Counted from the stretch's first letter, positions 27,382 through 36,733 are shown. The stretch: 64,000 nucleotides of DNA from Falsigemmobacter intermedius (GCF_004054105.1 NZ_SBLC01000012.1:51565-115564); one strand, 5' to 3'. Translations and numbers: made by a program. The notes: generated by a model from the sequence alone, not told the origin.

Positions 27382-28422
27382 TCAGGCAACGCGCCAGTAA
27401 AGCGGATAGCCCGGATCGAAGACGGTGACGGGACCGGCACCGGTTTCAATCTTCGCGGGGTAAACCACCGGCTCCTCGCCTTTTACCAGGGTCAGGGTAC
27501 CGTCATTGACCGGCAGGCGGTAATAGGCAGGCCCGTTGAGCGAGGTGAAGTTTTCGAGCCTGTCGAGAGCGCCGTCCTCTTCAAAGACATGCGCAAGGAT
27601 CGACATCGTATTGGTGGCGGTAAAGCAGCCCGCGCAGCCGCAGGCATGTTCTTTCAGCGCATCGATATGCGGTGCCGAATCGGTGCCGAGGAAGAAGCGG
27701 GCATCGCCCGAGGTTGCCGCTTCGCGCAGCGCCAGACGGTGCTCTTCGCGCTTGGCCACCGGCAGGCAGTAGTAATGCGGCTTGATCCCGCCCACGAGGA
27801 TGTGGTTGCGGTTGATGACCAGGTGATGCGTCGTGATGGTGGCGGCGAGGTCTTTCTCTGCCGAGCGCACGTAATCGACGCCGTTTTTCGTGGTGATATG
27901 CTCCATCACCACGGGCAGACCGGGGGTGGCGCGGCGGATCGGCTCCAGCACTTTGTCGATGAAGACGGCTTCACGGTCGAAGATATCGACGTCATGATCA
28001 ACCACCTCGCCATGCATGCAGAGCGGCAGGCCGATTTCGGCCATTTTCTCAAGCACACCGCGCACTTTATCAAAATCGCGCACACCGCCATGCGAGTTGG
28101 TGGTGGCACCGGCGGGATAGAGTTTGACCGCCTTGATCAGCCCCGAGGCCGCAGCCGCGGCCAGATCCTCAGGGTCGGTCCCTTCGGTCAGATAGAGCGT
28201 CATCAGCGGTTCAAACTGATCGCCCTCGGGAAGGGCGGCCAGGATGCGGTCGCGGTAGGCCTGCGCATCGGCACCGGTCACAACCGGCGGCACGAGGTTG
28301 GGCATAATGATCGCCCGCGCGAAATCGCGGGAGGTCTCGGGCAGAATGCCTTGCAGCATCGCGCCATCGCGCAGATGCAGGTGCCAGTCGTCGGGGCGGC
28401 GGAGCGTAATGGACTTTGTCAT
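27382..28422 (-). CDS. pyrC: Dihydroorotase (class II, PyrC)
   Basis: 346 residues. Zinc ligands HLHLRD near residues 14-19, the carboxylated Lys in [13 protein letters not shown] (about 100), His ligands in CMHGE and MEHITT, and the catalytic Asp in LGTDSAPH (about 250). It closes carbamoyl-aspartate to dihydroorotate in pyrimidine synthesis. The length is that of the short E. coli-type enzyme. It is downstream of the gene at 28439-29404 with 16 bp between, so probably one transcript. Confidence 0.97.
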   Translation of the reverse strand: MTKSITLRRPDDWHLHLRDGAMLQGILPETSRDFARAIIMPNLVPPVVTGADAQAYRDRILAALPEGDQFEPLMTLYLTEGTDPEDLAAAAASGLIKAVKLYPAGATTNSHGGVRDFDKVRGVLEKMAEIGLPLCMHGEVVDHDVDIFDREAVFIDKVLEPIRRATPGLPVVMEHITTKNGVDYVRSAEKDLAATITTHHLVINRNHILVGGIKPHYYCLPVAKREEHRLALREAATSGDARFFLGTDSAPHIDALKEHACGCAGCFTATNTMSILAHVFEEDGALDRLENFTSLNGPAYYRLPVNDGTLTLVKGEEPVVYPAKIETGAGPVTVFDPGYPLYWRVA

Positions 28423-28438
28423 AAGTCTTCCGCTTACC

Positions 28439-29404
28439 TTAGCTCTGCGGCGCTTTCCAGCGCGATCTGGCCTCTGCCATCTCCTCTCCAGAGCGCCCGG
28501 TCAAAAGAGCATAGCGACGCTGCAGCCGGGGCTGGTCGGGATCGAGCGCCAGGGCCTGCGCCAGCATCAGCGCTTCGCGGCAGGGCTGCTCGCTGCCGGC
28601 GGCGCGGGCGGCGCGGCTTTGCAGCCAGGCCGATGAGTTGCGGCGTTGACGCCAGAGCCGCGCAAAATATGCAGGCGTCAGGCGGTCCGACATTGCGGCC
28701 TGCAGGAGAGGCTCCAGGATCGCACAGTCTGCGAGCAGGCGTTCGGGGCTGCGGCCCGCGCCGGGCATCTTCAGACGCTGCACGAAGTCTTTGTGATAAA
28801 GCGCTGAATGCATGGCATCTTCCGGCACCTCGGGGTCAAAGATGAGCGTCGCTGCGGCTGCCGCACAAAGCATATCGGGCCCATAGCCATAACGGCTGCG
28901 GAAATCGCTGCGGCGCATCTCAGGCCAGCGGTTGTCCCAGCCGGCGAGTTCGGGATCCAGTGTGGCGACAGGGGACAGCGCGAGCACGCAACTGCCCGGC
29001 GCCGCGGCGGAAAAGGCGCAGGCTGCATGGGCACCCGGGCCACTGCCATAAAAGAGCACCCGGTCATAATTTTCAAAGAAGGCCTCATCCGCCCGCGCAT
29101 CCAGCCACTCCCAGAGCGAGGCCTCACGAAACCAGCCATTGGTTTCTGAGATCAGCACCAGAAGCGACCAGCCGGACTGCCGGGCGGTTCTCCAGGCCAT
29201 CGGATAATCGCCGATGCTGCGCTGGCAGAGGCTTGTGAGATCGGCGAAACAGACCAGAAGATCCGTCCCGCCGGCCAGGTAAAGCGCCAGATTGTCCTGC
29301 CCCGCAGGCTCCAGAAAGCCATCCTCTCCGGCCAGGTCGCGCAGGTGCTGCAACCAGGGGGCTGGCATCGCGTCGGGTCTGTCCGAGAGGGGGGCGGGCG
29401 GCAT
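28439..29404 (-). CDS. Alpha/beta-hydrolase-fold-like protein, unknown function
   Basis: 321 residues, upstream of pyrC. The middle resembles an alpha/beta-hydrolase: a beta strand and nucleophile-elbow-like [16 protein letters not shown] (about residues 115-130), then [16 protein letters not shown]. The elbow reads GSGPGAH, with Ser one step earlier than the classical GxSxG, so catalysis is uncertain. The C-terminal third (about 250-321) is helical and looks like a tetratricopeptide-type repeat ([24 protein letters not shown]). I do not recognise a characterised homologue. Co-transcription with pyrC is likely. Confidence 0.7.
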   Translation of the reverse strand: MPPAPLSDRPDAMPAPWLQHLRDLAGEDGFLEPAGQDNLALYLAGGTDLLVCFADLTSLCQRSIGDYPMAWRTARQSGWSLLVLISETNGWFREASLWEWLDARADEAFFENYDRVLFYGSGPGAHAACAFSAAAPGSCVLALSPVATLDPELAGWDNRWPEMRRSDFRSRYGYGPDMLCAAAAATLIFDPEVPEDAMHSALYHKDFVQRLKMPGAGRSPERLLADCAILEPLLQAAMSDRLTPAYFARLWRQRRNSSAWLQSRAARAAGSEQPCREALMLAQALALDPDQPRLQRRYALLTGRSGEEMAEARSRWKAPQS

Positions 29405-29542
29405 GAGGGGTCCGGAGGCTGACAGGGCTTTGTCGCTTTCTGACCGCGCATGATGGTGCAGCGGTGCCCGGATCCTGGCAAAATTAAGAACAGATTAAAT
29501 TTTTCAGAAACGATCTGTTTCGCCGACCGCGCGCGAAAGGTT

Positions 29543-29564
29543 CCGGCCCCGGGAGAGGGGCCGG
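29543..29564 (-). terminator. Terminator of gloA
   Basis: CCGGCCCC / GGGGCCGG stem. The minus-strand flank AACCTTTCG is only moderately T-rich. Confidence 0.6.
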
Positions 29565-29573
29565 TGAAATCGC

Positions 29574-30002
29574 TTACCAGTGGCCGATATTGTCCCGGCT
29601 GGCCCAGGGCTCTGCCGGAGCCAGAGCCTCGCCCTTTTGCAGCAGTTCGATCGAGACATTGTCAGGGCTGCGCACAAAGGCCATGCGACCATCGCGCGGG
29701 GGGCGGTTGATGGTCACGCCATTGGCCTCCAGATGGGTGCAGGTGGCGTAGATGTCATCCACCTCATAGGCGAGGTGACCAAAGTGGCGGCTGTCAGAGG
29801 GCAGGCCGTCATCGCCGTCCCAGTTCCAGGTCAGTTCAACCGGGCATTCGGGCTGGCCGGGCGGGGCCAGGAAGACCAGGGTGAAGCGGCCCTGTTCATT
29901 CTCAATCCGCCGGGTCTCTTCCAGGCCCAGGAGTTTGTAGAAAGCCATCGAGGCCTCAAGATCGAGGACCCGGACCATGGTGTGAAGATAGCGCAGTGCC
30001 AT
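29574..30002 (-). CDS. gloA: Glyoxalase I (lactoylglutathione lyase) family protein
   Basis: 142 residues with both VOC betaalphabeta modules. The metal ligands fit glyoxalase I: His in YLHTMVRVLD (about residue 7), Glu in PVELTWN (about 56), His in HFGHLAYEVDD (about 76) and Glu in NVSIELLQKG (about 121). It would convert the methylglyoxal-glutathione adduct to lactoylglutathione. Single gene. Confidence 0.9.
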   Translation of the reverse strand: MALRYLHTMVRVLDLEASMAFYKLLGLEETRRIENEQGRFTLVFLAPPGQPECPVELTWNWDGDDGLPSDSRHFGHLAYEVDDIYATCTHLEANGVTINRPPRDGRMAFVRSPDNVSIELLQKGEALAPAEPWASRDNIGHW

Positions 30003-30098
30003 GAGTGTCTTCCGCTTAAGGAGGTGATGGCCTCACTTTAGCAGCCCTGTGGCGAAGGGGAAGCCGCCGGAGCCGGCTACGGCGGCGGCCCCGGGCGC

Positions 30099-30575
30099 TC
30101 AGCGGATGCGCAGCCACTCAGTCAGGGTGCAGCGCGGACCCTCCCCGCGCAGAACACGGCTGGAGATCAGCCGGAATTCCGCGGGATCAAAGGCAGGGAA
30201 GAAGACATCCGCCTCTTCGATCTCAAGATCGACCTCAGTGATCAGCAGACGGTCGGCATGGGGCAGGGCCTCGCGGTAGATCGAGGCACCGCCCATGGCA
30301 TAGCTGCGCGCATGGCCCATCTCAGCCGCCCGGACCATTGCAGCAGCGAAAGAGGGGACGACGTGATCGCCCTCCATGGTCGAGGAGACCACGATATTGT
30401 CACGGTTCTTCAGCGGCCTGAACGGCAGGCTCTCCCAGGTGTTGCGGCCCATGATGACCGCACCACCCAGGGTCTCGCGTTTAAAAAAGGCGAGATCTTC
30501 CGGGGCGTACCAGGGAATGTCGTTGCCTTTACCGATGGCACCGTTTTTCGCGCGCGCGACGATCAGGCTCAGCAT
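30099..30575 (-). CDS. folA: Dihydrofolate reductase
   Basis: 158 residues, chromosomal type. The active-site segment AIGKGNDIPWYAPEDLAFFK (about 13-32) includes the conserved Trp and acidic Asp, and MGRNTWESLP and AMGGASIYREAL bind NADPH. It regenerates tetrahydrofolate. The start codon overlaps the thyA stop (TGATG), so the pair is translationally coupled, sensible because ThyA produces dihydrofolate. Confidence 0.97.
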   Translation of the reverse strand: MLSLIVARAKNGAIGKGNDIPWYAPEDLAFFKRETLGGAVIMGRNTWESLPFRPLKNRDNIVVSSTMEGDHVVPSFAAAMVRAAEMGHARSYAMGGASIYREALPHADRLLITEVDLEIEEADVFFPAFDPAEFRLISSRVLRGEGPRCTLTEWLRIR

Positions 30576-31399
30576 CAGACGGCCACCGGGGCTTTGATTG
30601 CCGGATCGGGGTCATAACCCTCAAACTCAAAGTCCTCGAATTTGAAGTCATAGATCGAGGTGACTTTGCGTTTGATTTTCAGTTTGGGCAGCGCCTTGGG
30701 GGTGCGCGAGAGCTGCAGATTCACCTGATCCATGTGGTTGGAATAGATATGCGCATCGCCCAGCGTATGGATGAAATCCCCGGCCTCATAGCCCGTGACA
30801 TGGGCGATCATCTCCAGCAGCAGCGCATAAGAGGCGATGTTGAAAGGCACGCCCAGGAACATATCGGCCGAGCGCTGGTAAAGCTGCAGATGCAGTTTGC
30901 CGCCCAGCACGCGCAGCTGCCACATGGTGTGGCAGGGCGGCAGCGCCATCTGGTCGATCTCGGTCGGGTTCCAGGCTGAGACGATCATGCGACGGCTGTC
31001 GGGGCTGGTTTTGATCAGCTGAATCAGCTTCTCAATCTGATCGACGCCGCCTTCGGGCAGGGTGACCGGACCCGCAGGACCTTCGCCGGTGACCGAGAAG
31101 GCCCGCCACTGTTTGCCGTAAACCGGGCCGAGATCGCCGTTCTCATCGGCCCATTCGTCCCAGATCGAGACGCCGTTTTCCTTCAGATACCGGATATTGG
31201 TGTCGCCGGAGAGGAACCACAGAAGCTCATGGATGATCGATTTCAGATGCAGCTTCTTGGTGGTGACAAGGGGGAAGCCCTCGCTCAGGTCATAGCGGCT
31301 TTGCAGGCCGAAATAAGCAAGGGTGCCGGTTCCGGTGCGATCAGTGGTGGGGGTGCCCCTGTCCAGAATGGTTCTGAGGGCGTCGTGATACTGATGCAT
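30575..31399 (-). CDS. thyA: Thymidylate synthase ThyA
   Basis: 274 residues from ATG at 31399 with AGGAGCC before it; the frame stays open upstream but has no such site. The catalytic Cys lies in LPPCHTMWQ, the phosphate-binding Arg in RTGTGT and SRRMIVSAW, and the C-terminus ends IKAPVAV as in ThyA. It makes dTMP from dUMP with methylene-THF. First gene of thyA-folA. Confidence 0.97.
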   Translation of the reverse strand: MHQYHDALRTILDRGTPTTDRTGTGTLAYFGLQSRYDLSEGFPLVTTKKLHLKSIIHELLWFLSGDTNIRYLKENGVSIWDEWADENGDLGPVYGKQWRAFSVTGEGPAGPVTLPEGGVDQIEKLIQLIKTSPDSRRMIVSAWNPTEIDQMALPPCHTMWQLRVLGGKLHLQLYQRSADMFLGVPFNIASYALLLEMIAHVTGYEAGDFIHTLGDAHIYSNHMDQVNLQLSRTPKALPKLKIKRKVTSIYDFKFEDFEFEGYDPDPAIKAPVAV

Positions 31400-31463
31400 G
31401 GCGGCTCCTGTTCCGGCGTCTTGTGGCAGAGATAAACTCTCTCCCCCCTGTGGCCAAGGCCTG

Positions 31464-32369
31464 TCAGCCAAATGCGAGCAGCACAAGGATGCCTGCGACA
31501 ATCAGCACGCAGCCCCAAGTCTCGCGCGCGGTGATCTTTTCGCGGAAGAAAAAGACGGTGGCGGCAAAGGTAAAGAGCATCTCAATCTGCGCCAGTGCCT
31601 TCACCACTGCCGCCTGTTGCAGCGTCATGGCCATGAACCAGCCGAAAGAGGCAGAAGCCCCGGCCGCCCCGGTGAAAAGCGAAACTTTCCAGGCCTTTGC
31701 GATCCGCGCCACCTCTGAGCGGTCTTTCCACAAAAGCCAGCCGCCCATGGCCAGCGTCTGCAGCGTGATGGTGCAGACAAGCGTCACCGCCGCCTGCGTC
31801 ATGAAGTCAGGCCCCTGCAGCGCAAGCGATGCGCCGCGGTAGGCCACGGCAGACAGCCCGAAGAGAAGCCCTGAGGCCAGCCCGATCAGCGCATTGCGCT
31901 GAAAAACCGAAGTGACGAGGCTTTTCACCGTCAGCGCCGTATGGGCGACAGAAATCAGCATGACACCCATCACCGAGATCGCAATCGCCGCAATGGCCCC
32001 CGGCGTCACCGCCTCGCCTAAGAAAATCAGCGCGAAAAGTGCGGCCTGGGCAGGCTCCGTGCGCGAATAGGCGGTGCCGACGGCGAAATTGCGATAGGAA
32101 AACAGATGGATCAGCAGGAAGGTCGCTGCGATCTGCGCCGATGCGCCCGTCAGCACCCAAAGCGCGAACTCTGCGTTCAGCGCGGGGAGGGTGACGCCCT
32201 TGCCCCAGACGAGGGCGGCGAGAAACAGAAAGGCAAAGGGCATGCCAAAACCGAAGCGCACGAAGGTAGCGCCGGTGGTGCCCATCACGCCTTTGAGGTG
32301 CTTTTGCGCCGCCGAGCGCAGGTTTTGCAAAAAGGCAGCCGCGATGGTGATGACAATCCAGAGTTCCAA
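31464..32369 (-). CDS. DMT-superfamily (EamA) transporter
   Basis: 301 residues with about ten membrane helices in two EamA repeats (about 1-140 and 150-300). The family exports or imports small metabolites; substrate unknown. No partner genes. The 64-bp gap to thyA and separate strand context do not indicate an operon beyond simple proximity. Confidence 0.85.
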   Translation of the reverse strand: MELWIVITIAAAFLQNLRSAAQKHLKGVMGTTGATFVRFGFGMPFAFLFLAALVWGKGVTLPALNAEFALWVLTGASAQIAATFLLIHLFSYRNFAVGTAYSRTEPAQAALFALIFLGEAVTPGAIAAIAISVMGVMLISVAHTALTVKSLVTSVFQRNALIGLASGLLFGLSAVAYRGASLALQGPDFMTQAAVTLVCTITLQTLAMGGWLLWKDRSEVARIAKAWKVSLFTGAAGASASFGWFMAMTLQQAAVVKALAQIEMLFTFAATVFFFREKITARETWGCVLIVAGILVLLAFG

Positions 32370-32395
32370 AACCGCGTCTTTCCCGCAAAGAAAAA

Positions 32396-32420
32396 CCCGC
32401 GCGATGACCGCGCGGGCGTG
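32396..32420 (-). other. GC-rich hairpin 3' of purU (probable terminator)
   Basis: CCCGCGCG / CGCGCGGG stem. On the minus strand it is followed by TTTTTCTTT. Confidence 0.7.
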
Positions 32421-32436
32421 TCGCTTACCCCGGGCC

Positions 32437-33321
32437 TCAGCCCATCCGCTCAGAGGCGTAGGAGCCGGGGCTTGCCGGGAAGACCACGGTTTTCGTGCCG
32501 TTCAGGAAAACGCGGTGATGGATATGGGCATGAATTGCGCGGCTCAGGACCGAACTTTCCACGTCACGACCCAGCGAGACGTAATCTTCCGCGCTTTGTG
32601 CATGGGTCACGCGAATCGTGTCCTGCTCAATGATCGGGCCCTCGTCGAGATCGGCGGTCACATAATGTGACGTCGCCCCGATCAGCTTCACACCGCGCTC
32701 ATAGGCCTGCTTATAGGGGTTGGCGCCTTTGAAGGACGGCAGGAACGAGTGGTGAATATTGATGATCCGCCCCGACATCTTCGCGCAGAACTCATCCGAG
32801 AGGATCTGCATATAGCGCGCCAGCACCACCAGTTCGGTCCCGGTCTCGGCCACGACATCCATGATGCGCTTTTCGGCCTCAGCCTTGTTCTCTTTGGTGA
32901 CGCGGATGTGGTGGAAGGGAATGTCATGGTTCACCACCACCTTCTGATAGGTCAGATGGTTCGAGACCACGCCCACGATATCAATGGGCAGCGCCCCGAT
33001 GCGCCAGCGATAGAGCAGATCGTTCAGGCAATGCCCGAAGTTTGAGACCATCAGCAGCACTTTCATGCGGTGATGGCCGTCATGGATCGCCCAGTCCATC
33101 TCGAAAGGTGCCGCAACTTCGGCAAAGCCCGCCCGCAGCCCCTCCAGCGTGGTGCCGGTTTCGGGGGTAAAGCTGATGCGGGTGAAGAAGGTCTGCGTGC
33201 CAACGTCATCATATTGCGCGGCATCGGTGATATTGCAGCCCTGCTCAGCAAGGTAGCCCGAGATGGCGGCGACGATACCGCGGCGTGCCGGGCAACGGAC
33301 GGTCAGAACATGGCTGGTCAA
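32437..33321 (-). CDS. purU: Formyltetrahydrofolate deformylase
   Basis: 294 residues, started at a TTG at 33321 with GAGGGAAG 5-6 bp before it; the frame after it begins TSHVLTVRCPARRG, the normal PurU start. N-terminal ACT domain (about 1-75) and a C-terminal formyltransferase-fold domain (about 90-290) with NIHHSFLPSFKG and the catalytic Asp in ADLDEGPI. It releases formate from 10-formyl-THF, balancing the one-carbon pool, and is usually inhibited by glycine and activated by methionine through the ACT domain. Single gene. Confidence 0.94.
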   Translation of the reverse strand: MTSHVLTVRCPARRGIVAAISGYLAEQGCNITDAAQYDDVGTQTFFTRISFTPETGTTLEGLRAGFAEVAAPFEMDWAIHDGHHRMKVLLMVSNFGHCLNDLLYRWRIGALPIDIVGVVSNHLTYQKVVVNHDIPFHHIRVTKENKAEAEKRIMDVVAETGTELVVLARYMQILSDEFCAKMSGRIINIHHSFLPSFKGANPYKQAYERGVKLIGATSHYVTADLDEGPIIEQDTIRVTHAQSAEDYVSLGRDVESSVLSRAIHAHIHHRVFLNGTKTVVFPASPGSYASERMG

Positions 33322-33458
33322 ACTTCCCTCCTCGCGCCCGGGCGAGCGGGCGTCTCTTTTCAGCGTGGGTTGATATAGCGGCCTGCTGCGCCTGGCACCA
33401 GCATGCTTTCGGACAGGTGCGCCCCATTCAGCCCCGGGCAGTCCGGAGATACGAAAAA

Positions 33459-33480
33459 GCCCGGACGCGGGGTCCGGGCT
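33459..33480 (-). terminator. Terminator of the small membrane protein gene
   Basis: AGCCCGGAC / GTCCGGGCT stem. On the minus strand it is followed by TTTTTCG. Confidence 0.75.
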
Positions 33481-33502
33481 GCGGGGGCTTCTGGGAGCCT
33501 GA

Positions 33503-33871
33503 TCAGCGGCGAACGCGGATCAGCAGTTCGCTGTCCTGTTGGTTTGCCCGCTCACTCGCCTGTTCGCGGGCCAGCAGGCTGCGGTGCAGCACCGGCGACA
33601 GCGCCTCAGGGCTGCCGGAGCCGAAGCGGCCGTCCAGCACCGCGCTTTCACGCAGGGCAATCATTTCGGCTTCGACTTCAGTATAATAGCGGGCGTCGCG
33701 TGCGCTGTTGCGGTTGCGCAGCACACCCGCCAGAACGATCACTGCCGAAAACACCAGCCCTGCCAGCAAATAGCCCGCAGCCACCATCCCGAACGACACG
33801 CCCGAGAACAAGGCGATCAGAGCCGCGATGGTCACGGCAGCGCCGGAGAGAATAAGCAGAGCAGGGGTCAT
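33503..33871 (-). CDS. Small membrane protein, unknown function
   Basis: 122 residues. Two membrane helices (about 3-22 and 28-50) separated by a short turn, then a positively charged stretch (RNRNSARDARYY) and a cytoplasmic helical tail (about 65-122) rich in Glu, Ser and Arg. No recognised family. The length, membrane pattern and terminator support a real gene. Confidence 0.7.
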   Translation of the reverse strand: MTPALLILSGAAVTIAALIALFSGVSFGMVAAGYLLAGLVFSAVIVLAGVLRNRNSARDARYYTEVEAEMIALRESAVLDGRFGSGSPEALSPVLHRSLLAREQASERANQQDSELLIRVRR

Positions 33872-34145
33872 CAGAGTTTAGCCTTCCGTTCAGCAGACAG
33901 AACGGAACAGTATCCGCCCGTCCTTACATCCTAAAGTCTGTTTGTGGCGAAGATAGGGCGCAATCTGCCGCCTTTGAAGGAATCGTTAAGATTTTTTCAT
34001 CCACATGGCGAAAGTTTGCCGCAGGGGGGGCAAAAATTCGCGCAGGGCGGGCAATTTGATTCAGAATATTACCAGATGAACCTCCGTCGGGTTATAAAAT
34101 ATCAAAAATGACGATCTGAGGGACATATTTTGTGAAGATGCGCTG
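33872..34145. other. AT-rich intergenic region upstream of the ilv promoter
   Basis: About 275 bp between divergent units, noticeably AT-rich near 33980-34130 (ATTTTTTCATCC, TATAAAATATCAAAAATG), consistent with an upstream promoter or regulator-binding region for the ilv operon. No ORF or known motif (no clear Lrp box) is recognised. Confidence 0.4.
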
Positions 34146-34173
34146 TTGACGCGGCCGGTACCCGCTCATAATG
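34146..34173 (+). promoter_or_regulatory. Candidate sigma-70 promoter of the ilv leader
   Basis: TTGACG at 34146-34151 with CATAAT/ATAATG at 34167-34173 (spacer 15-16 bp), which would start transcription about 30 bp before the leader peptide. The spacing is slightly short. Confidence 0.45.
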
Positions 34174-34205
34174 TCGCCACCGAATGCAGGCGGAGGGTCA
34201 GATCA

Positions 34206-34253
34206 ATGCTTCTTATTGTCGTAGAGACGCATAACAGGCGCATGGACCGGTAA
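34206..34253 (+). CDS. ilv leader peptide
   Basis: 15 residues, MLLIVVETHNRRMDR, with GGAGGG about 8 bp before the ATG. Codons 2-6 are Leu-Leu-Ile-Val-Val, the three branched-chain amino acids made through the pathway that follows. The ORF lies immediately upstream of the antiterminator/terminator pair and is too short for the usual gene calls. This is the classical sensor of an amino-acid attenuator: stalling at these codons signals a shortage of charged Leu, Ile or Val tRNA. Confidence 0.88.
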   Translation: MLLIVVETHNRRMDR

Positions 34254-34277
34254 CGGAACCAGATCGGACCCATGCGC
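34238..34277 (+). promoter_or_regulatory. ilv antiterminator hairpin
   Basis: GCGCATGG (34238-34245, inside leader codons 11-14) pairs perfectly with CCATGCGC (34270-34277), whose last bases are also the first of the terminator 5' arm. A ribosome at the leader stop covers the first arm; one stalled at codons 2-6 leaves it free. Confidence 0.72.
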
Positions 34278-34302
34278 CCCCGGAGACCCCCGGGGGCGTT
34301 TT
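34275..34302 (+). terminator. ilv attenuator terminator
   Basis: Nine-base-pair stem CGCCCCCGG / CCGGGGGCG with a six-base loop, then TTTT. It lies between the leader peptide and ilvB and competes with the antiterminator for 34275-34277. Confidence 0.85.
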
Positions 34303-34352
34303 GATTTGCAGGCATTCCCACAGGCACAAGCCAAGGCACAAGCGAGGATACC

Positions 34353-36110
34353 ATGTCGCGGACGATGACCGGAGCCAATATGGTCGTTCAGGCCCTGAAA
34401 GATCAGGGCGTCGAGGTAATTTTCGGCTATCCGGGCGGCGCTGTCCTACCGATTTACGATGCCATTTTTCAACAAAATGACATCCGTCATATTCTCGTGC
34501 GTCACGAGCAGGCGGCCGTTCACATGGCCGAGGCCTATGCGCGCTCGACCGGCAAGCCCGGCGTGGTGCTGGTGACTTCCGGCCCCGGTGCAACCAATGC
34601 GGTGACCGGGATCGTGGATGCGCTGCTTGATTCGATCCCGATCGTGGTCTTCTCGGGCCAGGTTCCGACCTTCATGATCGGCACCGACGGCTTCCAGGAA
34701 GCTGACACCGTGGGCATCACCCGCCCGGTCACCAAGATGAACTGGCTGGTGAAAGACACCGCCGATCTGTCGAAGACCATCCACCAGGCCTTCCACGTGG
34801 CGACCTCGGGCCGTCCCGGCCCGGTGCTGATCGACATTCCGAAAGATGTGCAGTTCGCCGAAGCGGTCTATACCGACCAGCGCCAGCTGGCAGAGCAGCG
34901 CTATCAGCCGCGCCTGAAGGGCGACACCGAGGCGATTACCCGTCTGGTGGAACTGATGGAAACCGCAGAGCGTCCGGTCTTCTACACCGGCGGCGGCGTG
35001 ATCAACTCAGGGCCCGCGGCAAGCCAGCTGCTGCGCGAGTTTGTGGATGCCACCGGCTTTCCGATCACCTCGACCCTGATGGGTCTGGGGGCCTATCCGG
35101 CCAGCGGCAAGGGCTGGCTTGGCATGCTGGGCATGCATGGTCTTTATGAGGCCAACCTCGCAATGCATGGCTGCGATCTGATGATCAACGTCGGCGCGCG
35201 CTTTGATGACCGCATCACCGGCCGCGTGGCGGACTTCAGCCCCGGCTCGATGAAGGTACATATCGATATCGATGCCTCCTCGATCAACAAAGTGATCCGC
35301 GTGGATGTGCCGATCCTCGGCGATGTGGCCCATGTGCTGGAAGATGCGCTCCGTATCTGGAAATCGCGCGGCCGTAAGGTCAACCGCGAGGCTCTGGCGA
35401 AATGGTGGGCGCAGATCGAAGAGTGGAAAAAGGTCGACTGCCTGGCCTTCACCCAGAGCGGCAGGATCATCAAGCCGCAATACGCCCTTCAGCGCCTGCA
35501 GGAACTGACCAAAGACCATCCTGCGCGCTATATCACCACCGAGGTGGGCCAGCACCAGATGTGGGCGGCGCAATATCTGCGCTTTGATCAGCCGAACCGC
35601 TGGATGACTTCGGGCGGCCTCGGCACCATGGGCTATGGCCTGCCGGCCTCAATCGGGGTGCAGGTCGCCCATCCTGAGGCGCTGGTGATCAATATCGCAG
35701 GCGAGGCCTCCTGGCTGATGAACATGCAGGAGATGGGCACGGCCATGCAGTTTCGCGCCCCGGTCAAGCAGTTCATTCTCAATAACGAACGTCTCGGCAT
35801 GGTGCGTCAGTGGCAGGAACTGCTGCATGGCGAGCGCTATTCCAACTCCTGGTCGGAAAGCCTGCCGGACTTCGTCAAGCTCGCCGAGGCCTTTGGCTGC
35901 AAGGGCATTCAGGTCTCTGACCCCGATGATCTCGATGACGCGATCCGTGAGATGCTCGCCTATGACGGCCCCGTCATTTTCGACTGCCTGGTGGAAAAAC
36001 ATGAGAACTGCTTCCCGATGATTCCCTCGGGCAAGCCGCATAACGAAATGCTGCTCGGTGAGGCGGAGACCCAGGGGGTCATCCAGGCCGGCGGCGCGGT
36101 TCTGGTCTGA
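34353..36110 (+). CDS. ilvB: Acetolactate synthase large (catalytic) subunit
   Basis: 585 residues, GAGGA before the ATG. Three domains: thiamine pyrimidine-binding (about 5-170, catalytic Glu in RHEQAAVHMAEAYARSTGKPG), FAD-binding-like central (about 195-330) and diphosphate-binding (about 370-550). In the diphosphate motif the usual GDG/GDA is GEAS (Gly450-Glu451), with the distal FILNNERLG present. It makes 2-acetolactate or 2-aceto-2-hydroxybutyrate, the first common step to Val, Leu and Ile. Translated just before ilvH (16-bp gap) and controlled by the attenuator upstream. The symbol ilvI would be equally apt. Confidence 0.95.
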   Translation: MSRTMTGANMVVQALKDQGVEVIFGYPGGAVLPIYDAIFQQNDIRHILVRHEQAAVHMAEAYARSTGKPGVVLVTSGPGATNAVTGIVDALLDSIPIVVFSGQVPTFMIGTDGFQEADTVGITRPVTKMNWLVKDTADLSKTIHQAFHVATSGRPGPVLIDIPKDVQFAEAVYTDQRQLAEQRYQPRLKGDTEAITRLVELMETAERPVFYTGGGVINSGPAASQLLREFVDATGFPITSTLMGLGAYPASGKGWLGMLGMHGLYEANLAMHGCDLMINVGARFDDRITGRVADFSPGSMKVHIDIDASSINKVIRVDVPILGDVAHVLEDALRIWKSRGRKVNREALAKWWAQIEEWKKVDCLAFTQSGRIIKPQYALQRLQELTKDHPARYITTEVGQHQMWAAQYLRFDQPNRWMTSGGLGTMGYGLPASIGVQVAHPEALVINIAGEASWLMNMQEMGTAMQFRAPVKQFILNNERLGMVRQWQELLHGERYSNSWSESLPDFVKLAEAFGCKGIQVSDPDDLDDAIREMLAYDGPVIFDCLVEKHENCFPMIPSGKPHNEMLLGEAETQGVIQAGGAVLV

Positions 36111-36126
36111 GGGCGGGAGAGAGATC

Positions 36127-36687
36127 ATGGCAGCTTTGAACATTCGCAAAGGCGCAACCAGCCATTCGGCCTATGATCTGCGCGATCCCAATGGTGAGCT
36201 GATCGAAAGCCACACCCTTGCGGTGATCGTCGACAATGAATCGGGCGTTCTCGCCCGGGTCATCGGCCTGTTTTCCGGTCGTGGCTACAACATCGACAGC
36301 CTCACCGTGGCCGAGGTGGACCATACCGGTCACCGCTCGCGGATCACCGTGGTGACGCGCGGCACGCCGCAGGTCATCGAGCAGATCAAGGCGCAACTGG
36401 CCCGTCTGGTCCCGGTGCATGAGGTCCATGACCTCACCGTCGAAGGCCCGAGCGTGCAGCGCGAACTGGCGCTTCTGAAAGTGGCGGGCAAGGGCGAGGC
36501 GCGGATTGAGGCCCTGCGTCTGGCCGAGATTTTCCGCGCCAATGTCGTCGACAGCACGCTCGAAAGCTTCATCTTTGAGATGACCGGCACCCCGGAGAAG
36601 ATCGACGCTTTTGCCGAGCTGATGCGCCCGCTGGGCCTGATCGAAGTCGCCCGCACCGGCGTTGCCGCTCTCTCGCGCGGCGTCTGA
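36127..36687 (+). CDS. ilvH: Acetolactate synthase small (regulatory) subunit
   Basis: 186 residues from ATG at 36127 with GGGAGAG before it. N-terminal ACT domain (about 25-100: VIVDNESGVLARVIGLFSGRGYNIDSL) binds the feedback inhibitor valine, and the C-terminal domain (about 105-180) activates the catalytic subunit. Second gene of the attenuated ilvBH operon. Confidence 0.95.
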   Translation: MAALNIRKGATSHSAYDLRDPNGELIESHTLAVIVDNESGVLARVIGLFSGRGYNIDSLTVAEVDHTGHRSRITVVTRGTPQVIEQIKAQLARLVPVHEVHDLTVEGPSVQRELALLKVAGKGEARIEALRLAEIFRANVVDSTLESFIFEMTGTPEKIDAFAELMRPLGLIEVARTGVAALSRGV

Positions 36688-36707
36688 CAACGCTTCATTC
36701 ACCTCCG

Positions 36708-36733
36708 GGCCGCCCCTGACGGGGCGGCCTTTT
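36708..36733 (+). terminator. Terminator of ilvBH
   Basis: GGCCGCCCC / GGGGCGGCC stem followed by TTTTCC. Confidence 0.75.
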
